Source: Hyphomicrobiaceae bacterium
Lineage (GTDB): Bacteria > Pseudomonadota > Alphaproteobacteria > Rhizobiales > Hyphomicrobiaceae
Length of the DNA stretch: 64,000 nt
Assembly: GCA_022844275.1 (NCBI GenBank)
Contig: JALHMB010000007.1
Location: 310,001-374,000 of the forward strand
Direction: 5' to 3'
Shown: piece by piece, positions 8,969 to 18,913 of the stretch
Numbering within the stretch: position 1 is the first letter of the stretch
Layout of the letters: each line of letters opens with the position of its first letter
Translations under genes and position numbers: made by a program
The notes under the pieces: model-generated
Databases searched by the model: none
What the model was told of the DNA's origin: nothing
The model's input: only the letters and a program-made list of their open reading frames with translations

Positions 8969-9529
8969 TCAGCTCGCCTTGGCCTTGGCGAGCGCCTGGC
9001 GCACTTCATCGGCCGAGACGCCCTTGCCCGTCAGCATCGACACGATGTCCGACGCCGTGCTCGCGGCAATCTCGTCGACGCTTGCGAGCGCCCGCGACTT
9101 CGTCTCCGCGATCCGCTTCTCGGTCTCGGCGAGCTTCGCGTTGAGCTCCGCCTCGACGCGGTGGCGCTCGGCCTCGGTCTCGGCCGTAAGCTTGTCGCGC
9201 GTGTCCTTGGCGAGCCCCTGCGCCTTGCCGCGGGCATCCGCCAGCGACTGCTCGTAGGCTTTCAGAGCCGCGTCCGTCTCCGACTTCAGCCGCGCCGCCT
9301 CGTCGAGATCGCGCTGGATGCGATCGCGGCGCTCCTCGATAACCTCGCCGATTCGCGGCAGTGCGATCCGCGCCATCAGGAAGTAGAGCGCGCCGAAGCT
9401 CAGCGCGAGCCAGAAGAGCTGTTTTGGAAACGTCGTCGGATCGAACGGCGGGAACGTAGCCGGCGCAGACGCGCTCGGTAAGAACTCGCCGGTCGTCACC
9501 GCGACCGCCCCAAGAAGCAACATGGACAT
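8969..9529 (-). CDS. atpF': ATP synthase F0 subunit b'
   Basis: A 186-residue second stator subunit. It has a short N-terminal tail, then a transmembrane helix (LFWLALSFGALYFLMARIAL) near residues 37-57, then a long charged coiled coil. Compared with subunit b it has a longer N-terminus and the FPKQLFWLALSF motif common in b' proteins. Two Met codons sit at the start (9529 and 9523); an AGGG five bases upstream favours the first. The gap to atpE is about 110 bases, longer than elsewhere in the operon. Confidence 0.92.
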   Translation of the reverse strand: MSMLLLGAVAVTTGEFLPSASAPATFPPFDPTTFPKQLFWLALSFGALYFLMARIALPRIGEVIEERRDRIQRDLDEAARLKSETDAALKAYEQSLADARGKAQGLAKDTRDKLTAETEAERHRVEAELNAKLAETEKRIAETKSRALASVDEIAASTASDIVSMLTGKGVSADEVRQALAKAKAS

Positions 9530-9642
9530 TGCGCCCTGCCGTCAGTTTCGCATCGGCGTGCGCCGATGCCGGACTACGCGGTGCGGCGGCCCGTTACAGG
9601 AACGGCCGCCGCGTCTCAATCCGTGGGCCTTGGCCGTCCGGA

Positions 9643-9870
9643 TCAGACCACGAAGAGGAGCAGCAGCGCGATGAGCAGCGAGAAGATGCCGAGCGCTTCC
9701 GTCAGCGCGAAGCCGAGGAGCAGCGTGCCGCGCTGGCCGTCAGCCGCCGACGGGTTGCGGAGCGCACCCGACAGGAACTGGCCGAACAGGTTGCCGAGAC
9801 CGATACCGGCGCCGGCCATGCCGAGGCACGCGATACCTGCGCCGATGAACTTTGCTGCCACTGGATCCAT
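9643..9870 (-). CDS. atpE: ATP synthase F0 subunit c
   Basis: A 75-residue proteolipid that forms the rotating c-ring. Two hydrophobic helices flank the polar loop RNPSA (residues 38-42). The proton-carrying carboxylate is Glu58 in [10 protein letters not shown], and the N-terminal helix has the GxGxG pattern (GAGIGLG) needed for tight ring packing. GGGAG lies seven bases before the ATG. The gene lies between atpB and atpF' on the same strand. Confidence 0.97.
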   Translation of the reverse strand: MDPVAAKFIGAGIACLGMAGAGIGLGNLFGQFLSGALRNPSAADGQRGTLLLGFALTEALGIFSLLIALLLLFVV

Positions 9871-9935
9871 GATGATCTCCCTGGGTTGATCGTGTGTGTG
9901 AGTGGATGAGGTTGATGCGATGAGCCGCTTACCGC

Positions 9936-10700
9936 TTAGTGATGGGCTCCATGCACCGCATCATTTAGATAGACGCAGGTCAGGACCGCGAAGACATAGG
10001 CCTGCAGCACCGCGACCAGCACCTCGAGCGCGGTCAGCGCGATGGTGAGGAAGAGCGGCAGCGGCGAGAGGATGCCCCACACTCCCGCGGCGAGCAGCGA
10101 TCCGACGAAGCCTGCGAAGATCTTGAGCGCGATATGTCCTGCCAGCATGTTGGCGAAGAGACGCACGGACAGGCTCAGCGGCCGCGAGAGGAACGAGATG
10201 ACCTCGATCGGCACCATCAGCGGCAGGAGGGCCGGCGGAACGTCCGGCACGAACAGCTTGAGGAAGTGCGTGCCCTGGGTCGCGACGCCATAGACGATCA
10301 CGATTCCGATCACCAGCAGCGCGAGCGCCGCCGTGACGATGATATGGCTCGTCACCGTGAAGGTGCCCGGCACCATGCCGATCAGGTTGACGACCAGGAC
10401 GAAGATGAAGAGCGAGAAGACCAGCGGGAAGAACTTCATCCCTTCATGGCCGACATTCTCGCGCACCGTATTGGCGACGAACTCGTAGAGCACTTCCGCG
10501 ATCGACTGCATCCGGGTCGGGACCAGCGAGCGCCCGCGCATGGACATGATCAGGAAAGCCGAAATCAGGCCCACCGCGATGACCATGAACAGTGCGGAGT
10601 TCGTAAAGGAGGTATCGAAACCGAAGAGCCGCAAAGGAACGAGATTCTTGATCTCGAACTGAGCGATTGGACTATGTACCCCGTCAGCGCCAGCAGCCAC
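9936..10700 (-). CDS. atpB: ATP synthase F0 subunit a
   Basis: A 254-residue multi-span membrane protein forming the proton half-channels against the c-ring. The essential arginine lies in [14 protein letters not shown], and the C-terminal amphipathic helix region ([24 protein letters not shown]) is typical. The start is GTG at 10700 with AAGGGG nine bases upstream. Thirteen bases separate it from the atpI stop, so the two are probably cotranscribed. Confidence 0.96.
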   Translation of the reverse strand: MAAGADGVHSPIAQFEIKNLVPLRLFGFDTSFTNSALFMVIAVGLISAFLIMSMRGRSLVPTRMQSIAEVLYEFVANTVRENVGHEGMKFFPLVFSLFIFVLVVNLIGMVPGTFTVTSHIIVTAALALLVIGIVIVYGVATQGTHFLKLFVPDVPPALLPLMVPIEVISFLSRPLSLSVRLFANMLAGHIALKIFAGFVGSLLAAGVWGILSPLPLFLTIALTALEVLVAVLQAYVFAVLTCVYLNDAVHGAHH

Positions 10701-10713
10701 GTGCCCGTGCCCC

Positions 10714-11100
10714 TTACCTGTTCTCGTCCTCGTCGTCGTCCGGAACGGACAGCGCCGGCGGCGTCTTCTCGCGCATCGCGACCCTGATCACGTTCAGGAT
10801 GCCCGCGGCAGCGCCCAGCAAAAAGAACAGGACAAACATGACCGGCTTTTCAGTGCCGAGCCACTTGTCCAGATACCAACCGATCAGACCGCCGGCCACG
10901 ATGCCACCGATCAGCTCAGCAGAAGCCCGCATCGCGCGCCCTGCGGTCGACGGTCCTTGTGGCCGACGTGCCGCGTCGCGTGTCTGCTTGACCTTGTCGA
11001 GCTGCTGGCCGATCGCCTCCGATCGCCGCCTCAGAGCCTCGCGTTCCTCGGGCGTGATCTCGCCTCTCGGATCGGGTTGCTTGCTGCCGTCGACCGACAT
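10714..11100 (-). CDS. atpI: AtpI-type accessory protein of ATP synthase
   Basis: About 128 residues from ATG 11100. The frame extends to 11214, but that extension is Pro/Gly/Arg-rich and unlike the family, and a GAGG lies just ahead of ATG 11100. The N-terminal half is charged ([20 protein letters not shown]-like). The C-terminal half has two membrane helices ([20 protein letters not shown] and [20 protein letters not shown]), the AtpI/AtpZ pattern. These proteins assist c-ring assembly or Mg transport. As first gene of the F0 operon its position is diagnostic. Confidence 0.85.
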   Translation of the reverse strand: MSVDGSKQPDPRGEITPEEREALRRRSEAIGQQLDKVKQTRDAARRPQGPSTAGRAMRASAELIGGIVAGGLIGWYLDKWLGTEKPVMFVLFFLLGAAAGILNVIRVAMREKTPPALSVPDDDEDENR

Positions 11101-11286
11101 GATGGCTGCCTCGACACGCCCCGAGGACCGGGGCGCGGCCGCTTCCAACTGCGCGGGGGGACCATAGTTAGGCCCCCTGGGGGTGTCAAGAAAGCGTGAT
11201 GGCCCTCTGAACACTGCAAAGGCGGCGAAAGCGCGCAGGGCCGTGCCAATCCAGCGGATGGCGGCCAGATCGGGAGATTTCGGCGG

Positions 11287-11991
11287 CTAGACCGAGCGCG
11301 TGATGCCACCGTCCACGCGAATGTTTTGCCCGGTGATGTAGCCCGCACCCTCGGAGGCGAGGAACGAGATCGTCGCCGCGATCTCGGAGCTGTGCCCGTA
11401 GCGGCCCATAGGGATGCGCTTGCGGAACTCCTCCTTCTCCGGAAGGCTGTCGATGAAGCCCGGCAGGACGTTATTCATGCGCACGTTGTCGGCGGCATAT
11501 TTGTCGGCAAACAGCTTCGTGTAGGCCGCAAGACCGGAGCGGAATACGCCCGATGTCGGGAAAACTGGATCGGGCTCGAAGGTCGCGAACGTCGAGATAT
11601 TGATGATCGAGCCCGCACGCTGCTTCTGCATGATCGGCGCCACCAGCCGCGTCGGGCGGATGACGTTCATCAGATAGACATCGAGACCGCGGTGCCAGTC
11701 CTCGTCCGTCAGATCGAGGATCGGGCCGCGCGGACCGTGGCCGCCGCTATTCACCAACACGTCGATGCGGCCCCAGCGCGCTATCACGGCATCGACCAGA
11801 CGCTTGAGATCGTCGTTCGACTGGTTCGAGCCGGTGATGCCGATGCCGCCGAGCTCCTTCGCCAGCGCCTCGCCCTTTCCCGAGGACGAGAGAATGGCGA
11901 TCTGGAGGCCATCCGCCGCAAGCCGGCGCGCCGCGTCCGCGCCCATGCCGCTGCCACCCGCAGTAACCACCGCCACTTTCGTCTCAGACAT
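11287..11991 (-). CDS. SDR-family protein with altered catalytic residues
   Basis: A 234-residue Rossmann-fold SDR (VAVVTAGGSGMG near the N-terminus, VLVNSGG, and YITGQNIRVDGG near the C-terminus). As in the SDR at 4725, the catalytic YxxxK is absent: alignment on the following AAYTK helix puts Ser and Arg (SGVFR) at those positions. NNVLPGFIDS follows. The nucleotide motif TAGGSGMG also departs from TGxxxGIG. It lies 30 bases after ilvA on the same strand with AAGGA before the ATG, so it is probably cotranscribed with ilvA. The substrate cannot be inferred. Confidence 0.8.
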   Translation of the reverse strand: MSETKVAVVTAGGSGMGADAARRLAADGLQIAILSSSGKGEALAKELGGIGITGSNQSNDDLKRLVDAVIARWGRIDVLVNSGGHGPRGPILDLTDEDWHRGLDVYLMNVIRPTRLVAPIMQKQRAGSIINISTFATFEPDPVFPTSGVFRSGLAAYTKLFADKYAADNVRMNNVLPGFIDSLPEKEEFRKRIPMGRYGHSSEIAATISFLASEGAGYITGQNIRVDGGITRSV

Positions 11992-12021
11992 GGATTTTCC
12001 TTCGCGTGATTGAGAGCGGCG

Positions 12022-13575
12022 CTACTTCGCAGCGTCGTAGTCGCCGGAGAGAAAGAGCCGATAGGCCGGATTGTCGGTCTCATCCCAGTAGGGATAGCCG
12101 AGCGCGTCGAGCCGCTCCTTGAGCTGGTCGCGCGCGCCGGGCGCCACCTGGATGCCGGCGAGAATGCGCCCGTAGTCAGCGCCGTGATTGCGGTAGTGGA
12201 AGAGCGAGATGTTCCACTCCGGCGCCAGGCTTTCGAGGAACTTCAGAAGCGCGCCCGGCCGCTCGGGGAACTGGAAGCGATAGATCAGCTCATCCGTCAG
12301 CCCCGGCGCGCGTCCGCCCACCATGTAGCGCACGTGCTCCTTGGCCATTTCATTCTCGCTCATGTCGAGAACGGGAAAGCCTTCCTCCCGCAAGTGCACG
12401 ATGACCTCGTTCTTCTCCTCCTCGCCGCGACGGAGCGCGATGCCGGCAAAGATCTGCGCAGGAGAGCCTGCGTCCGCATAGCGGTAGTTGAACTCGGTGA
12501 TGGCGCGGCCCTGCAGCGTTCGGATGAAGCCGCGGTAGCTGCCGGGCTTCTCCGGCAGCGTCACCGCCAGCAGCGCCTCGCGATGCTCGCCCACTTCGGC
12601 GCGATCGGCGATCGTGCGCAGACGATCGAAGTTCAGGTTGGCGCCGCTGTTCACCGCAATGAGGCTGCCGCGATCCGCGCCCCCGCGCTCCGCGTAGATC
12701 TTGAGGCCGGCGAGGCTCAGCGCGCCCGAAGGCTCGGCGACCGCGCGCGTATCATCGAAGATATCCTTGATGGCCGCGCACATACCGTCGATGTCGACCG
12801 TGATGATCTCGTCGAGCAGCGTGCTGCACAGGCGATAGGTCTCCTCGCCCGCGCGCCGCACGGCGACGCCATCGGCGAACAGGTCCACCTGATCGAGCGT
12901 CACGATCTGCTTTTCGCGTAGTGCCGCCGCCATGCACGCTGCGTCCACGGGCTCGACGCCGATGACCTTGGTCGCGGGGCTCAGGAACTTCACGAAGGCC
13001 GCGACACCCGATGCGAGCCCGCCGCCGCCGATCGGCACGAAGATGGCTTCGATGGGATCGGGATGCTGGCGCAGGATTTCGAGGCCGATCGTGCCCTGGC
13101 CCGCGATCACGTCCGGATCGTCGAAGGGATGCACGAACGTCAGGCCTTCGGTTTTCTCCAGCTCACGTGCGCGGGCATAGGCCTCGTCGAAGGCATCGCC
13201 GTGCAAAACCGCATTGCCGCCGAGCCGCCGCACGGCCTCGACCTTGATGCCGGGTGTCGTCATCGGCATGACGATGGTCGCCTTGATGCCGAGCTTCTTT
13301 GCCGCCAGCGCCACGCCCTGCGCGTGATTGCCGGCCGAGGCGCAGATCACGCCGCGTTTGCGCGCGTCTTCGGGCATCCGCACGATCTTGTTGTAGGCGC
13401 CGCGCAGCTTGAAGCTGAACACGGGCTGCAGATCCTCGCGCTTCAGCAGGACGCTGCGGCCGAGCCGCTCGGAGAGGCGCGGCAGCGGATCGATCGGCGT
13501 TTCCTCGGCGACGTCATAGACGCGCGCGGTGAGGATAGCTTGCGCGTAGTCGCTCAGCGATCGGGGTGCGGACAT
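12022..13575 (-). CDS. ilvA: threonine ammonia-lyase, biosynthetic
   Basis: A 517-residue PLP enzyme that deaminates L-threonine to 2-oxobutanoate, the first step of isoleucine synthesis. The PLP-binding Lys56 lies in FSFKLRGAYN. SAGNHAQG near residue 82 and the glycine-rich GGGGLASG phosphate-binding loop are present. The C-terminal part from about residue 330 contains two ACT-like regulatory domains (one starting near ALLAVTLPEKPGSYRGF and one near YRFQFPERPGALLKFLE). This marks the long isoleucine-feedback-inhibited biosynthetic form rather than the short catabolic one. No clear ribosome binding site is seen, only GAGCCG. Confidence 0.93.
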   Translation of the reverse strand: MSAPRSLSDYAQAILTARVYDVAEETPIDPLPRLSERLGRSVLLKREDLQPVFSFKLRGAYNKIVRMPEDARKRGVICASAGNHAQGVALAAKKLGIKATIVMPMTTPGIKVEAVRRLGGNAVLHGDAFDEAYARARELEKTEGLTFVHPFDDPDVIAGQGTIGLEILRQHPDPIEAIFVPIGGGGLASGVAAFVKFLSPATKVIGVEPVDAACMAAALREKQIVTLDQVDLFADGVAVRRAGEETYRLCSTLLDEIITVDIDGMCAAIKDIFDDTRAVAEPSGALSLAGLKIYAERGGADRGSLIAVNSGANLNFDRLRTIADRAEVGEHREALLAVTLPEKPGSYRGFIRTLQGRAITEFNYRYADAGSPAQIFAGIALRRGEEEKNEVIVHLREEGFPVLDMSENEMAKEHVRYMVGGRAPGLTDELIYRFQFPERPGALLKFLESLAPEWNISLFHYRNHGADYGRILAGIQVAPGARDQLKERLDALGYPYWDETDNPAYRLFLSGDYDAAK

Positions 13576-13670
13576 GGTGGTACGGCTCGGTTCGGTGGGC
13601 GGATACCCAGGTCATGACGCGAGCTTATAGGGCAATTGCCGCTGCAGGGCGAGATTGACGCAGTGAAGCT

Positions 13671-14342
13671 TCAGTGAGCCACCTTAAGCCGCACATATTG
13701 CGTTAGCCTCTCGTTCATAGACTGCGCGACTTTTAAAGCCCTCGCACGTCCTCCGTTTTCGGACTGTCGCGCCTTAACCTCTGCATTCCAAGCTTCCGCA
13801 TTTTCTTTAAGTTTGACGTCCGACGAATATGCCTCGAGGTCAAAAACGAGAGCGTCTAGATCCTCAAGATTGCTCAAGATAAGCTGGCGGGCCGTTATCT
13901 CGTTGGCATCTTTTGATTTCTGCTTCCATTTCTCAGAATAACGCAAGGTGGCTCGAAGGTCTTGATATCTACGAGCGCGTGACTTGAGGATGATGACATA
14001 TGTGCTCGCGAGCTGGCTGGTCCGCGCATCCAACGCACTATTAGCTACGAATACAAGCGCTTCGAATTGAGAGAATGACGCAGCGCATCCCGCCGCCTTC
14101 TCCTCACCAGAAACAATTATCTTTTCGAGATCTTCCTTGCCAAAGTTACGCCATATAACCGACGCGGCCATGCTGTCGAAGCACATTTGAGCCTCATATC
14201 CAGCTTTCATCAAACTCAAGGCGAATTCCGCATTCCGCTTGGCCGCCTCCTGCGACGCCCATGTGTTATAGGCGTAGATGCCAAAGATTAGCGCGATCGC
14301 GGCGCAGATGGCTTGAATAGCGCTCGATGTCTCCGTGCTCAT
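13671..14342 (-). CDS. membrane-anchored orphan protein
   Basis: A 223-residue protein not recognised. One N-terminal membrane helix (AICAAIALIFGIYAYNTWA, residues 11-29) is followed by a mostly helical, charged region with two or three Cys residues, probably coiled coil. An in/out orientation cannot be assigned from the sequence. GGAG lies five bases before the ATG. The base composition of this gene and of its flanks to about 14460 is clearly lower in GC than the surroundings, and the gene interrupts an otherwise housekeeping stretch. It may be a laterally acquired gene. Confidence 0.6.
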   Translation of the reverse strand: MSTETSSAIQAICAAIALIFGIYAYNTWASQEAAKRNAEFALSLMKAGYEAQMCFDSMAASVIWRNFGKEDLEKIIVSGEEKAAGCAASFSQFEALVFVANSALDARTSQLASTYVIILKSRARRYQDLRATLRYSEKWKQKSKDANEITARQLILSNLEDLDALVFDLEAYSSDVKLKENAEAWNAEVKARQSENGGRARALKVAQSMNERLTQYVRLKVAH

Positions 14343-14413
14343 GGTCGCTCCGCGACGTCAACACGGGCGGGCAAATGCTGCCGCCACTTAAATATATTTG
14401 TTCCCTACGAGAA

Positions 14414-14441
14414 GGGGTGGCTGCACTTTAGCAACCACCCC
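14414..14441 (-). terminator. hairpin after nrdJ
   Basis: GGGGTGG (14414-14420) pairs with CCACCCC (14435-14441), extended by TGC/GCA inside after one mismatch. It lies about 30 bases beyond the nrdJ stop. No strong T-run follows in either direction, so it may be a weak or processing hairpin. Confidence 0.4.
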
Positions 14442-14472
14442 ATGCTCTGCCTTCAATACCTACCAGTCCCCC

Positions 14473-17400
14473 TCAACTGCACCCACTCGTGCTGCCGCAC
14501 GTGTCGCACTTGAGGCAGGTGCCGTTGCGGACGAGCGTGAAGTTTCCGCACTCGCGGCAGTCCTCACCTTCGTAACCGCGCAAGCGCGCCTCGGTTCGGA
14601 GATCCGCCGTCGAGATGACCTCCGTCTTCAGCGCGAGCGAGCCTTCCGTGACGTGCGTCACCGTCTCGACCGTGCGCTGCTGATAGAGCGCCGTCGCGCC
14701 ACCGCTGGCAAAGGCCGTCGCCACGTCCTTCTGCAGGGAGCCGACCGCCGTCGCCGGCGCGCTGCTGCGCACGATGGTCGTGACGTTCGGCACCGGCACG
14801 CCGCGCAGCAGACCCTTGCTGACGAACTGAGCAGGCGGCGGAGCTGCGGGCGCCGCGTCGTCCTCCAGCGCCTCATCCGAGGCGCCGAGGCCCGTCGCGC
14901 CGATGATCTGCGTCGGATCGACGTGCGCGAGGTCATGCCGCTCGAGGTAGGACACGGCCAGCTCACGGAAGATGTAGTCGAGGATCGAGGTCGCGTTCTT
15001 GATGGCCTCGTTGCCCTGCACGAGACCAGCCGGCTCGAAGCGCGTGAATGTGAAGGCATCCACGTACTCGTCCAGCGGCACGCCGTACTGCAGGCCGAGC
15101 GAGATCGCGATCGCGAAGTTGTTCATCAAGCTGCGGAAAGCGGCGCCTTCCTTGTGCATGTCGATGAAGATCTCGCCGAGGCGGCCATCATTGTACTCAC
15201 CCGTGCGGAGGTACACCTTGTGCCCGCCGACCGAGGCTTTCTGCGTGTAGCCCTTGCGGCGACCGGGAAGCTTCTCGCGGTCGCGCGCCCGCTCGATGAT
15301 CCGCTCGACAATGCGCTCGGCCGCAACGGCCGCACGCTGCTGCGCGGGCTTGTCCGACGCCATCTCGGCTGCGATCTCCTCGGCCTCGTCGGGATCATCG
15401 GCGAGGATCTGCGAGTTCAGCGGCTGCGAGAGCTTCGAACCGTCGCGATAGAGCGCGTTGGCCTTGAGCGCCAGCTTCCACGACAGCTTGTAGGACTCCT
15501 TGCAGTCCTCGACCGTCGCGTCGTTCGGCATGTTGATGGTCTTCGAGATCGCGCCGGATATGAAGGGCTGGCTCGCCGCCATCATGCGGATGTGGCTCTC
15601 GACCGAGAGAAAGCGTTTGCCGATGCGGCCGCACGGATTGGCGCAGTCGAACACCGCCAGGTGCTTGTCCTTCAGGTACGGCGCGCCCTCGACCGTCATG
15701 GTGCCGCAGACGTGGTTGTTCGCGGCCTCGATATCCTTCTTCGTGAAGCCGAGGAAGGTGAGCAGGTCGAAAGTCGGGTCGAGCAGCTTCTCGGCTGGCA
15801 CTTTCAGCGACGTCTTGAGGAAGTCCTCGCCGAGCGTGAAGCGATTGAAGACGAACTTGATGTCGAAGGCCGTCTTGATCACGCTTTCGAGCGTCGCCAG
15901 CGCTTCGTCCGTGAAGCCCTTCGTGCGCAGCGTCGTGTGGTTGATTCCCGGCGCCTGCTTCAGCGAGCCATGACCGACGGCATAAGCCTCGATCTCGGCA
16001 ATCTGCGACTCGGGATAGCCGAGCGTGCGCAGAGCCTCGGGCACGGCCTGATTGATGATCTTGAAGTATCCGCCGCCGGCGAGCTTCTTGAACTTCACGA
16101 GCGCGAAGTCCGGCTCGATGCCCGTCGTGTCGCAATCCATGACGAGGCCGATCGTGCCGGTCGGCGCAACCACCGTCGCCTGCGCATTGCGATAGCCGTG
16201 CTGCTCACCAAGCTCGAGCGCGCGATCCCAGGCGCGGCGCGCGGCCGCCGAAAGCGCCGGCTCCTTGAGCGCGGCATGATCGAGCGGCACGGGATCCGTG
16301 CTGAGCTGCTCGTAACCGCCCGCCGCACCATGAGCCGCACGGCGATGATTGCGGATAACGCGCAGCATATCGCCCGCATTCGGCCCGAAGCCGGGGAAGG
16401 GCCCAAGCTCCGACGCCATCTCGGCACTCGTCGCATAGGCGACGCCGGTCATTATCGAGGAGATCGCACCGCAGATCGCGCGGCCCTCGGCGCTGTCATA
16501 GGGGATGCCCGAGGCCATGAGCAGGCCGCCGATGTTGGCGAAGCCGAGGCCTAGCGTGCGGTAGCGGTAGGAGAGCTCCGCGATCTGGCGCGAGGGGAAC
16601 TGCGCCATCATGACGGAAATCTCGAGCACGACCGTCCAGAGGCGGCAGCAATGCTCGTACGCCGCGACGTCGAACGTGCCGTCCGCCTTGCGGAAGCGCA
16701 TGAGGTTCAGCGAGGCGAGATTGCACGCCGTGTCGTCGAGGAACATGTATTCGGAGCACGGGTTCGACGCGCGGATCGGGCCGGACTTCGGGCACGTGTG
16801 CCAGTCGTTGATGGTCGTGTGGTACTGGATGCCAGGATCGGCAGAAGCCCACGCGGCATAGCCGATCTTGTCCCAGAGATCGCGGGCCTTGATCGTCTTC
16901 ATAGTCTTCTTGGAGAGGCGCGCGGTAAGCGCCCAATCCTTGTCCTCGTCCACGGCCCGCAGGAAGTCGTCGGTCACGCGCACCGAGTTGTTCGAATTCT
17001 GGCCGGAAACCGTGAGGTACGCCTCGGAATCCCAGTCGGTGTCGTAGGTCGCGAAATCGAGATCCTTGTAGCCCTGCCGCGCAAATTGGATGACGCGCAG
17101 GATGTAGTTCTGCGGCACGGAATCGCGCTTGGCGTCGCGGATCGCGCGCTTCAGAGCCGGGTTCTTCAGCGGATCGAAGCAGGCATCACCATCAGCTTCG
17201 CAGTTCACGCAGGCGACCATGACGGCCTTCAAGCGCTTCTGGCAGATCTTGGAGCCGGTCACGAGCGCCGCGACCTTCTGCTCTTCCTGCACCTTCCAGT
17301 CGATGTACGCTTCGATGTCGGGATGATCGACGTCGACGACGACCATCTTCGCCGCGCGACGCGTCGTGCCGCCCGACTTGATGGCGCCCGCCGCGCGATC

Positions 17401-18183
17401 ACCGATCTTGAGGAAGCTCATGAGGCCCGAAGACTTGCCACCGCCCGAAAGGCGCTCGTTCTCGGCGCGCAGCAGCGAGAAGTTCGAGCCGGTGCCTGAG
17501 CCGTACTTGAAGAGGCGCGCCTCGCGCACCCAGAGGTCCATGATTCCGTTCTCGTTGACGAGATCGTCCTCGACGGACTGGATGAAGCAGGCGTGCGGTT
17601 GCGGGTGCTCATAGGCCGAGGTCGACTGCGTGAGCTTGCCCGTCTGCCAGTCGACATAGAAGTGGCCCTGGCCGGGGCCATCAATGCCATATGCCCAGTG
17701 CAGGCCGGTGTTGAACCACTGCGGGCTGTTCGGCGCACCCATCTGGTTCGCCAGCATAAAGCAATGCTCGTCGAAGAAGGCGCGCGCGTCCTCCTCGGTC
17801 GAGAAGTAGCCGCCCTTCCAGCCCCAATAGGTCCAGGTGCCGGCAAGACGCTCGAATACCTGGCGAGCATCGGCCTCGCCCGTCGTGCGCTCGTTGTCGG
17901 GGAGATCGGCAAGTGCGCGCTCATCGGGGACGGAGCGCCACAGCCACGAGGGGACGCTGTTCTCTTCGACCTTGCGCAGCTTCTTCGGCACGCCGGCCTT
18001 GCGGAAATACTTCTGCGCCAGGATGTCGGCGGCAACCTGGCTCCAATGCTCGGGCACGCTGAATTCTTCAAGCCGGAAGACGACTGAACCGTCGGGGTTC
18101 TTGATCTCGGAAGTGGCCTTGCGGAAGGCAATGCGGTCGTAGGGTGATTTTCCGGCTTCCGTAAAGGCGCGTGCGATTTTCAT
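14473..18183 (-). CDS. nrdJ: adenosylcobalamin-dependent ribonucleotide reductase (class II)
   Basis: A 1236-residue vitamin-B12-dependent reductase that makes deoxyribonucleotides without needing oxygen. ATG 18183 ([15 protein letters not shown]) is preferred over the longer frame, whose extra residues look non-coding. An N-terminal region carries ATP-cone-like sequence, then GTGSNFS, then the core [20 protein letters not shown]. The C-terminus ends in a Cys-rich tail ([13 protein letters not shown]) that acts as the redox/zinc end in this family. No class I nrdAB genes are in the window. Two NrdR-box-like sites lie about 330-370 bases upstream. The length matches the long alphaproteobacterial form. 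Confidence 0.95.
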   Translation of the reverse strand: MKIARAFTEAGKSPYDRIAFRKATSEIKNPDGSVVFRLEEFSVPEHWSQVAADILAQKYFRKAGVPKKLRKVEENSVPSWLWRSVPDERALADLPDNERTTGEADARQVFERLAGTWTYWGWKGGYFSTEEDARAFFDEHCFMLANQMGAPNSPQWFNTGLHWAYGIDGPGQGHFYVDWQTGKLTQSTSAYEHPQPHACFIQSVEDDLVNENGIMDLWVREARLFKYGSGTGSNFSLLRAENERLSGGGKSSGLMSFLKIGDRAAGAIKSGGTTRRAAKMVVVDVDHPDIEAYIDWKVQEEQKVAALVTGSKICQKRLKAVMVACVNCEADGDACFDPLKNPALKRAIRDAKRDSVPQNYILRVIQFARQGYKDLDFATYDTDWDSEAYLTVSGQNSNNSVRVTDDFLRAVDEDKDWALTARLSKKTMKTIKARDLWDKIGYAAWASADPGIQYHTTINDWHTCPKSGPIRASNPCSEYMFLDDTACNLASLNLMRFRKADGTFDVAAYEHCCRLWTVVLEISVMMAQFPSRQIAELSYRYRTLGLGFANIGGLLMASGIPYDSAEGRAICGAISSIMTGVAYATSAEMASELGPFPGFGPNAGDMLRVIRNHRRAAHGAAGGYEQLSTDPVPLDHAALKEPALSAAARRAWDRALELGEQHGYRNAQATVVAPTGTIGLVMDCDTTGIEPDFALVKFKKLAGGGYFKIINQAVPEALRTLGYPESQIAEIEAYAVGHGSLKQAPGINHTTLRTKGFTDEALATLESVIKTAFDIKFVFNRFTLGEDFLKTSLKVPAEKLLDPTFDLLTFLGFTKKDIEAANNHVCGTMTVEGAPYLKDKHLAVFDCANPCGRIGKRFLSVESHIRMMAASQPFISGAISKTINMPNDATVEDCKESYKLSWKLALKANALYRDGSKLSQPLNSQILADDPDEAEEIAAEMASDKPAQQRAAVAAERIVERIIERARDREKLPGRRKGYTQKASVGGHKVYLRTGEYNDGRLGEIFIDMHKEGAAFRSLMNNFAIAISLGLQYGVPLDEYVDAFTFTRFEPAGLVQGNEAIKNATSILDYIFRELAVSYLERHDLAHVDPTQIIGATGLGASDEALEDDAAPAAPPPAQFVSKGLLRGVPVPNVTTIVRSSAPATAVGSLQKDVATAFASGGATALYQQRTVETVTHVTEGSLALKTEVISTADLRTEARLRGYEGEDCRECGNFTLVRNGTCLKCDTCGSTSGCS

Positions 18184-18508
18184 GTGCCCTGCTGCTCGTT
18201 TTTGGGCACTGCGGAGCCGACAAAGGTACGCGCCACACAACCTGGTAGCGTCACGTCAGTGCGATTGTTTCTGATGACCCTCTAGATCCGGCTGTGCCCC
18301 CACGACCGGACCACTTCACGCAACCAACAAAACGCACGCAGATTCTCACTGCCGCGAATCCCTCGACTCGCGCGCATTTCACGCCCACTGTTTGGAAACT
18401 CGTCGCGACACCCCGCGGAACGCGAGGCCCCTCATTTCCCCGGCCGAAGAGGCCCGCATCCGGGCGCCGCATCAGCTGTCATCAATGTCGGTGATTCGAG
18501 GACATTCG

Positions 18509-18524
18509 TCACGATCTATTGGGG
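18509..18524 (-). promoter_or_regulatory. NrdR box-like site, distal or promoter-proximal copy 2
   Basis: The bases CGATCTATTGGGG fit the NrdR-box consensus acaCwAtATaTwGtgt at about 11 of 16 positions (C, A, T, T, A, T, T/A, G conserved). Its spacing from the better site at 18541 is 32 bases, the three-helical-turn distance normal for tandem NrdR boxes. Confidence 0.5.
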
Positions 18525-18540
18525 TTGCGGGTGCGACCCG

Positions 18541-18556
18541 CCACTACATCTAGTGT
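18541..18556 (-). promoter_or_regulatory. NrdR box-like site, stronger copy
   Basis: CACTACATCTAGTG is an almost perfect palindrome. It matches the NrdR consensus acaCwAtATaTwGtgt at 13 of 16 positions. NrdR is the zinc-finger/ATP-cone repressor of ribonucleotide reductase genes. The site lies 358 bases before the nrdJ start codon. Confidence 0.6.
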
Positions 18557-18913
18557 GTCTGTACATCCGGTGGAGAACCTGTGTGAACGTCAAATGACGG
18601 CCGTTCGGGCAGGGCCGAAACTCACGTGAATTGAACGCCACGAGCAATGCCCAGCCCCTTTAATTTGCGGCAGTTTTGGGGCGGCAGTATCTTCGGCTGA
18701 TCCCACTCGGAACGCCGTCGGACGACCTGTCAAGCCTGTTCAGCAGCCCGCGTGGCGCCTCCAAGAAAGGCTGGTTTCGACCTACTAGAGTCAAACCCGC
18801 CATGCGCATCTGCAGGCTGCCCTGTTGCGATGCTGCATCAGCGTCGCTCGGACGTATGCCGTCCGTCGCGCAACCTGCGCACGGCATCCGATCGCGTATC
18901 TCAACCCGCGATA

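Larger units (their letters stand above)
18184..18913. other. long intergenic region holding the nrdJ control region
   Basis: A 730-base stretch between nrdJ (leftward) and the basic orphan gene (leftward, ending at 18914). Its only clear structure is the pair of NrdR-box-like sites at 18509-18556. That would give nrdJ a leader of roughly 300 bases. I looked for a cobalamin-riboswitch B12 box (GCCACTG on the leftward strand) in the leader and did not find one. Short open frames in both strands look like chance. From 18557 to 18913 I see nothing I can support. Confidence 0.5.

Noticed and set aside
14398-16554. 718-residue rightward frame opposite nrdJ
   Set aside because: It is antisense to a complete, motif-bearing ribonucleotide reductase gene.
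18184-18500. Cobalamin riboswitch before nrdJ
   Set aside because: No B12 box and no riboswitch-like core seen by eye; a covariance search would settle it.
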